From contig RGEC01000052.1 in the NCBI GenBank assembly GCA_009918425.1, forward strand, positions 1 to 11,961: a stretch of 11,961 nt of DNA, read 5' to 3'. The notes beneath the pieces were generated by a model. The model worked only from the letters and a program-made list of their open reading frames with translations, was not told where the DNA came from and searched no databases. This stretch comes from Bacteroidota bacterium. Its GTDB lineage: Bacteria > Bacteroidota > Bacteroidia > NS11-12g > UBA955. Below, in pieces: positions 7,325-11,961 of the stretch. Within the stretch, counting starts at the first letter, position 1. Every line of letters begins with the position of its first letter. A program made the position numbers and the translations under genes.

Positions 7325-8041
7325 TTAAACATTCACGCCAAACAAATATCCCACAAGTGCCGAAAGGCCCATAGCCAGTGTGCCCCATATTACAATGCGG
7401 GCAATGGCTTTATATACAATGGAGCCTCCGGTTTTGGCAGATACCGTACCCAACACAATTAGTGAAATAATGGTAAATCCATACAGGTAATATTCCATGC
7501 CTTTTACGGGTGCGAGAAAAGTTACCAGCAAAGGCAAAATACCGCCGGCAGTAAACGCCATGCCTGATGCCATGGCTGCCTGAATGGGCTTGGCCTGGCT
7601 CACTTCATTAATTCCCAGTTCATCGCGAATATGAGCGCCCGGCGCATCGGCTTCTGTCAGTTCTTTTGCCACCTGTAAGGCGGTTTCTTTTTTCAGTCCG
7701 CGCCTTTCATATATCTGCGCCAGAATTTGCATTTCCTCCTCGGGCATCTCTGCCAGTTCCTTCTTTTCTCTTTCTATGTCGGCCTGTTCCACATCGGTTT
7801 GGGAACTCACGGAAACGTATTCACCTGCCGCCATAGACAGAGCCCCGGCTACCAGCCCCGCCACCGTGGCCAGCAATATAGGATCTCTTTCCGTCCCTGC
7901 AGATGCCACACCAATGGCTAGACTGGATATGGAAATAATGCCATCGTTAGCGCCTAAAACCGCTGCCCTTAGCCAGTTGCTGCGGTGTATGTAGTGAGGA
8001 GTTAAATAATTATCTATGGTTAAGGATTTCTTTTTATCCAT
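7325..8041 (-). CDS. VIT1/CCC1-family Fe2+/Mn2+ transporter
   Basis: 238 residues, normal for bacterial VIT proteins. After a polar N-terminus (about 22 residues) comes the first membrane helix WLRAAVLGANDGIISISSLA with the conserved Asp33, then a second helix ending AAGEYVSVSSQTDVE, the family signature. Between the second and third helices lies a charged cytoplasmic segment rich in Glu (EREKKELAEMPEEEMQILAQ), which in plant VIT1 forms the metal-binding domain. Three more hydrophobic helices follow to the C-terminus (about 155-175, 180-202 and 210-235). Members move ferrous iron or manganese out of the cytosol, usually against protons; here across the inner membrane. It has its own promoter between it and the upstream YdeI-type gene. 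Metal specificity is not decided by the sequence. Confidence 0.93.
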   Translation of the reverse strand: MDKKKSLTIDNYLTPHYIHRSNWLRAAVLGANDGIISISSLAIGVASAGTERDPILLATVAGLVAGALSMAAGEYVSVSSQTDVEQADIEREKKELAEMPEEEMQILAQIYERRGLKKETALQVAKELTEADAPGAHIRDELGINEVSQAKPIQAAMASGMAFTAGGILPLLVTFLAPVKGMEYYLYGFTIISLIVLGTVSAKTGGSIVYKAIARIVIWGTLAMGLSALVGYLFGVNV

Positions 8042-8070
8042 GTAATCTCTCGGTTTTTATGGCAAATAAT

Positions 8071-8102
8071 CAAAATTAGGTTATTTATTAAAACTATATC
8101 AA
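8071..8102 (-). promoter_or_regulatory. Promoter of the VIT-type transporter gene (-33 TTG, -7 TAATTTTG)
   Basis: On the minus strand TTG (8102-8100), a 21-base spacer, and an exact TAnnTTTG box TAATTTTG (8078-8071) match the Bacteroidota promoter form. The expected start is near 8066, giving a leader of about 25 bases. The TTG overlaps the stop codon of the upstream YdeI-type gene. Confidence 0.6.
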
Positions 8103-8725
8103 TCCTGCATACCTTTTCCCTGCAATATTTTATTTCTGTGCTTGGCAATACGCATTGTCCGTGTTTCGGACTGTTTGGCGGCGTTAAAAAACAAAATATA
8201 CCCCCTTTGTCTGCCGGGAGTAAGCGCATAAAACGCCTTACTAAGTTCAGCATCTGCTTTTAGCACACCCGCTAATTCTTCACACATTACCTGATCATCC
8301 ACGGATTTAAACGTAACTTTCTGTTTGGTTTCTTCAAGCCGAATAGCCTCGCGTATGTAGGCTATAATAATTTCTGACAACACTCCCACTTGTTCCGGCT
8401 CCGTAAACTTCATGTACCTTACTGCCTGGCTGTTTTCACCCGGACTGTGTAATAGATTTTCGGGATCAGACATCAGAGAACCCTTCATAAAACTTAGTGT
8501 TGCTCCATGTTTCAATGCGCCCAGCAGTACTACGTTTTGTTTTCCATGCATATAGCAGGCCACACCCCATTTGCGGGTTTCCGTAAGTTCGCTTTTCAGT
8601 AAAATTTCCCTCAGCAGCGCCAGTTCTTCCCGCCAGGTATTGACTTTACAGGCAGGGGTTGCACCAAGAGAACAACGGCCACATCCGTCCATAAAAAAAA
8701 TATCAGCTTCACTACTGATGCTCAT
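8099..8725 (-). CDS. YdeI/OmpD-associated family protein with DUF1801 domain and N-terminal Cys motif
   Basis: 208 residues. The N-terminus has a three-cysteine motif, C15-x2-C18-x7-C26 (GCGRC...TPACKV), directly before a DUF1801-like domain (about residues 30-130: WREELALLREI, KWGVACYMHGKQNVVLLGALK, LSFMKGSL, PGENSQAVRYMKF). The C-terminal 41 residues (LTPGRQRGYILFFNAAKQSE onward, ending ILQGKG) are the bacteriocin-resistance/YdeI signature. No signal peptide, so cytosolic. The molecular role of the family is not established; the link to bacteriocin protection comes from distant enterobacterial relatives and should not be carried over. It starts 133 bases from the divergent giant secreted protein gene and has a well-formed promoter at 8731-8759. 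Confidence 0.85.
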   Translation of the reverse strand: MSISSEADIFFMDGCGRCSLGATPACKVNTWREELALLREILLKSELTETRKWGVACYMHGKQNVVLLGALKHGATLSFMKGSLMSDPENLLHSPGENSQAVRYMKFTEPEQVGVLSEIIIAYIREAIRLEETKQKVTFKSVDDQVMCEELAGVLKADAELSKAFYALTPGRQRGYILFFNAAKQSETRTMRIAKHRNKILQGKGMQD

Positions 8726-8730
8726 AACTA

Positions 8731-8759
8731 CAAAGTTATGCCTAACAAGTGGCGAGCAA
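8731..8759 (-). promoter_or_regulatory. Promoter of the YdeI-type gene (-33 TTG, 18-base spacer, -7 TAACTTTG)
   Basis: Minus-strand TTG (8759-8757), 18 bases, then exact TAACTTTG (8738-8731): the best-formed promoter in the window. The box ends five bases before ATG 8725, so the transcript would carry almost no leader. Confidence 0.72.
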
Positions 8760-8844
8760 TGTTTTTAAATGGTTATAGCATCTGCTAAAAGTCACATTTA
8801 ATCAAAACACGTCCGACTTTATCCCTTTTTAATACCTTTTTTGC

Positions 8845-8852
8845 TACATTTG
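8845..8852 (+). promoter_or_regulatory. Bacteroidota -7 box for the giant secreted repeat protein gene
   Basis: TACATTTG is an exact TAnnTTTG match ending five bases before GTG 8858. No clear TTG at the usual distance; TTTA at 8818-8821 is a weak candidate. Supports the GTG start. Confidence 0.55.
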
Positions 8853-8857
8853 TTATT

Positions 8858-11800
8858 GTGAGAAGACTAGTTACCGGTATTTTATTCCTTTTCAGTAGCT
8901 CGCTATTTGCACAATTTGTACAAATAGGTGAAGGTTATTTCCTGGGTACCCAGGCAGGCCCAATGGTTGTTTCAACCACCAGTGCAAACTATGGTTGCCG
9001 ATTTGCCTACATTTTCCCAAAATCTGTTTTGGGAAACCTTAAACACGGCGATAGCCTGGAAAGCATGGAGTTTTTACGAAGTGCAGGAGCTGCTATTGGC
9101 ACAGGAACCCAGTTTTCTATCTGGCTGAAAAACACTTCGCGCAGTGATTTTGGCAGCGGCCGCATCTCTTTTTCAGGCGAAACTGGCTCTGCAGTAAAGG
9201 TTTACGGATCTATCCCTGCCAATGACCTGGGATCAAATGAGGAATTCTATCGTTTCCCTTTTTCACTGCGCAAATATGTATTCGATACCACCAAAGGCGA
9301 CAATCTCGTAGTGCTGGTGGAGTTTTCGCAAAGTGTTACACAACCCGGAACCGTTAATTTTTATTTTGAAAGCAGTACCAGCATAACCGGATATTCTGCC
9401 AATCAGGCAAAAGGCTTCACCGGATGGCCACTGACCGACAGCCTGGGTACTTCCTCTGATTACCATCCCACCGTAATTTTCAATTATCCCCGTTTTGATT
9501 TCGACGCTGCTGCCATTAAACTCTACACCTTAGGTAAATTGCCCGTTCCGCTGGGTAACCCTGACAGTGTGAAACTGCTGGTGCGCAACGTGGGTAAGAA
9601 AAACCTTAACAGTGCCAAAATAAAAACCTTGCTCAAAGGAACCAACACAGGCACTGACAGCACAACCTATAACCTTTCCCGCGGCGCTCAGGCATTTATC
9701 AACTTGCCAAGCCTGGCACCATCAAAAAAAGGACTGGACACCGTTTTGGCTATAACCGTCGACAACAACAGCAGCAACAATATCGTACGCAGTTACCGCC
9801 AAAACAATGAAAATATTTACAGTTACCGCGATGTGACGCTTCCTCCTGCACCCGGCGGCATTGGTTTTAACGGTGCAACCGGCGATTTTGTGGCACGTTT
9901 TTTCTCTAACAAAAGCAAGGCCATTAATCAGGTGACTGTTGCATTCGCAGTGGCCGGACGCTCTTTCCGGGTGGGAATCTGGGATAACACAGGTCGCCGT
10001 GGCAGACCGGGCAAACTCCTGTATCAGAGCAATACGCTTGCCACTGTCGCAGGAAACTATATCCTCGACCTAACAAGCCCTGTTTCGGTAAACGGCACTT
10101 TCTATGTGGGTGTCAGACAGCTGGGTACCACCAACGTGGCTTTTGGCTATCAGGAAGAAAATCCGGTAAGACCCAATACATTTTTCTATGCTACGCCTAC
10201 CGGCGATACCAACTGGGTTGATTTTGCACCCAATGCACCCTTTAAATTTATTATAGAGCCCCGTTTGCAGGGTGATACTGACCTGACAGCCGTATCAGCC
10301 GATTTTCCGAAAGACAGCATAGACCGCTTTACCATGGATACCATGGCTCCAAAAGGAACCATTGCCAATATCGGGGCCAAAAACATGAAAGACAGTTTCA
10401 GCATTCGCTGTGAAATCAGCGTGTTTGGCAAACTGGTTTACCGGCAAACCCTGCGCGACACCATGTCAGCCGGACGCCGCAGAACCTATACCTTCCCTAA
10501 GAAATTCTACCCCAATGACTATGGAGAGCATCTGCTAAAAATCATTGTTTCTGCCAAAGGAGACTTCATTAATGATAATGATACGGCTACCCGAAAATTC
10601 TTTGTTGGGGTAAAAAAAGATGTTATGGTTTCATCGGTCTTTGATCCATATTCAGGCGCTATATATGAATATATGCGGGATACATTCATGCCTGTTGCCA
10701 CCATACAGAACCCCGGTTATGACAATACTGTGTCGTTCAATGCCCGCTGCAGAATTATTAAGGGCACCAAGGTGGTTTATGATAAAACCAACAACCTCAG
10801 TCTTCCCAAATTTCAGAGTAAAATACTTTCTTGGCCGACATACCGTTGCACCGATACAGGAAGGCTTACGGTAATGTTCACTACTGAAATGACCGGAGAT
10901 AAGCAACCGCTTAACGACACCCAAAAAGTGAGTGTTTTTGTAATGAAATCTTACGATCTTGGGGTTGACAGTGTGGCCTCTCCCATGAAGAACTTTTTCT
11001 ATCCGGTGGCAAAACCCATAACCCTGAAGCCCCGCGTATATAATGATGGCTTACTCAATATTGGTGCGGCAAGGCTTACGGTTCGCATCAGCTCTGCCTA
11101 CACCACTTCGGTTTTCCGAGACACGTTTGTGTATCCACTGGCCGGTAAAGATGGCTATGTGGTAAGCATGCCACGAAGTTTTACCCCCCAGAAAAAGGGC
11201 ATTTACAGGGCTGTTTTTAAAGTGTATCATCCTCAGGATTATGTGAAAATCAATGACAGCATTATACAGGACTTTTTTGTAGGAAACCCTTATGATTACA
11301 GCACAGTGTCGGTAGGTTTCCCAACAAGCAAAGACACCCTACTGATTGGAACAGGACCCCATGCACCCCAAATGCGTATTGCCAATCTGGGTTTTGTGAA
11401 AAACACCGATGCCGTTCCATTTGTATTTCAGGTGTGGTATGGAAAAAACCGCATTTATCAAGACATCAAAACCACGTCACTTGATACAAGTCAAATGCTT
11501 GATTTTGTTATGATAAAAACCCTGAATCCGGTTAATGCAGGCACCTACAGGGTTATTGCCTACACCAATTACGCTTCGGATGTAAACCGAAAAAACGATA
11601 CAGCACTGGCTACTTTTACCGTTGTGATTGGTAAAGATGCCGGGGTTATGAGTATTGACACGCCTTTTGCCGGACAAAAAGTATATGCACGCGAAACCTT
11701 TTTTGATGTGCATACCACACTCGCCTCGAATGCAAGACAGGCATTGGGACCTGTGCGCACCACCGCCGAAGTGCTCGGTAAAAACAATAACATTATCAGT

Positions 11801-11961
11801 CAGTCATTCCGTTTCGATACCCTAAACCTGGCCAAAATGGAGAAAAAAGTGGTACTGAAAGACCTCTTGCTTCCAGATTCAGGCATTTACACGCTGCGCG
11901 TTCGCATTAGCAGCGGGCAAGACCAGAATCCGCTGAATGACACACTTATAACTACGATTCG
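8858..11961 (+). CDS. Giant secreted Ig-like repeat protein (partial, runs off the right edge)
   Basis: 1034 codons plus two bases from GTG 8858 with no stop. GTG (read as Met) is chosen because it gives a clean signal peptide (RRLVTGILFLFSSSLFA, cleavage after Ala18) and has a promoter box just before it; the next in-frame ATG (8962) would lose the signal. About residues 20-210 form a beta-rich head (RFAYIFPKSVLGNLKHGDSLESMEF; IWLKNTSRSDFG). Residues 213-325 are a divergent Ig/CARDB-like unit (LLVRNVGKKNLNSAKI). Residues 334-472 are a separate inserted domain (GRPGKLLYQS, GTFYVGVRQLG, FKFIIEPRL). From 473 five Ig-like repeats follow, each beginning with an Asp (475, 588, 700, 813, 927) and closing with Asn-Asp-Thr/Ser (574, 686, 799, 913, 1027). 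Probably a surface adhesin-like or matrix protein; a T9SS sorting domain is expected at the unseen C-terminus. It matches no family that I can name precisely. Confidence 0.85.
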   Translation, partial: MRRLVTGILFLFSSSLFAQFVQIGEGYFLGTQAGPMVVSTTSANYGCRFAYIFPKSVLGNLKHGDSLESMEFLRSAGAAIGTGTQFSIWLKNTSRSDFGSGRISFSGETGSAVKVYGSIPANDLGSNEEFYRFPFSLRKYVFDTTKGDNLVVLVEFSQSVTQPGTVNFYFESSTSITGYSANQAKGFTGWPLTDSLGTSSDYHPTVIFNYPRFDFDAAAIKLYTLGKLPVPLGNPDSVKLLVRNVGKKNLNSAKIKTLLKGTNTGTDSTTYNLSRGAQAFINLPSLAPSKKGLDTVLAITVDNNSSNNIVRSYRQNNENIYSYRDVTLPPAPGGIGFNGATGDFVARFFSNKSKAINQVTVAFAVAGRSFRVGIWDNTGRRGRPGKLLYQSNTLATVAGNYILDLTSPVSVNGTFYVGVRQLGTTNVAFGYQEENPVRPNTFFYATPTGDTNWVDFAPNAPFKFIIEPRLQGDTDLTAVSADFPKDSIDRFTMDTMAPKGTIANIGAKNMKDSFSIRCEISVFGKLVYRQTLRDTMSAGRRRTYTFPKKFYPNDYGEHLLKIIVSAKGDFINDNDTATRKFFVGVKKDVMVSSVFDPYSGAIYEYMRDTFMPVATIQNPGYDNTVSFNARCRIIKGTKVVYDKTNNLSLPKFQSKILSWPTYRCTDTGRLTVMFTTEMTGDKQPLNDTQKVSVFVMKSYDLGVDSVASPMKNFFYPVAKPITLKPRVYNDGLLNIGAARLTVRISSAYTTSVFRDTFVYPLAGKDGYVVSMPRSFTPQKKGIYRAVFKVYHPQDYVKINDSIIQDFFVGNPYDYSTVSVGFPTSKDTLLIGTGPHAPQMRIANLGFVKNTDAVPFVFQVWYGKNRIYQDIKTTSLDTSQMLDFVMIKTLNPVNAGTYRVIAYTNYASDVNRKNDTALATFTVVIGKDAGVMSIDTPFAGQKVYARETFFDVHTTLASNARQALGPVRTTAEVLGKNNNIISQSFRFDTLNLAKMEKKVVLKDLLLPDSGIYTLRVRISSGQDQNPLNDTLITTI
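10277..11961 (+). repeat. Five tandem Ig-like protein repeats of 112-114 residues
   Basis: Coding repeats inside the giant secreted protein. Start markers (Asp in TDLTAV, KDVMVS, YDLGVD, YDYSTV, KDAGVM) are spaced 113, 112, 113 and 114 residues apart. Closing motifs (NDTAT, NDTQK, NDSII, NDTAL, NDTLI) are spaced 112, 113, 114 and 114, and usually run into a beta strand ending F-x-V-G or similar. DNA identity between copies is low, so the repeats are old and diverged. The fifth is cut by the window edge. Confidence 0.8.

Noticed and set aside
8020..8253. 77-codon minus-strand open frame spanning the YdeI-VIT junction
   Set aside because: Overlaps two well-supported genes out of frame and shows no recognisable domain.
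10620..10924. Short open frames on both strands inside the giant repeat protein
   Set aside because: Shadows of a continuous 1034-codon frame with periodic repeats.

Overview
The window looks like chromosomal DNA of a member of the Bacteroidota. Three things point there. The aminopeptidase ends in a type IX secretion system (T9SS) sorting domain. Several genes have the Bacteroidota-type -7 promoter box TAnnTTTG instead of a Shine-Dalgarno sequence. The gene set (lipoproteins with short C-K/R-K tails, a giant Ig-repeat secreted protein, an MbnP/MbnH-type pair) is typical of the phylum. I cannot name a genus. There are no rRNA or tRNA genes, CRISPR arrays, insertion sequences or phage genes.

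Region 1 (1-3272, minus strand) is a tightly coupled unit read right to left: a T9SS-type M1 aminopeptidase, then an MbnP-like lipoprotein, then an MbnH-like di-haem cytochrome c peroxidase that runs off the left edge. Only one base separates each stop codon from the next ATG. The aminopeptidase is odd: recognisable coding sequence continues upstream of its only ATG (3122) to an in-frame stop at 3273-3275, with no normal start codon and no signal peptide, although the C-terminal sorting domain demands export.

Region 2 (3285-4549) holds an EamA/DMT transporter on the plus strand and a convergent HU DNA-binding protein gene, sharing a hairpin terminator. Region 3 (4737-6287) is a single-gene unit for an ALDH7-type aldehyde dehydrogenase (aminoadipate semialdehyde / piperideine-6-carboxylate class).

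Region 4 (6375-8759, minus strand) holds a YdeI/DUF1801-type protein, a VIT/CCC1-type metal transporter with its own promoter, and an alpha/beta-hydrolase lipoprotein. They lie in the same direction but look separately transcribed.

Region 5 (8845-11961, plus strand) is a very large secreted protein starting at GTG 8858 and still open at the right edge (1034 codons seen). It has a signal peptide, a beta-rich head, one divergent Ig-like unit, an inserted domain, and five Ig-like repeats with a period of 112-114 residues.

The most noteworthy points are the start-less T9SS aminopeptidase, its coupling to an MbnP/MbnH pair that may form a kynurenine-dependent copper protein, the placement of TAnnTTTG boxes only 4-7 bases before four start codons (leaderless mRNAs), and the regular repeat architecture of the giant protein. 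I see no clear wholly new multi-gene defence or mobile system.
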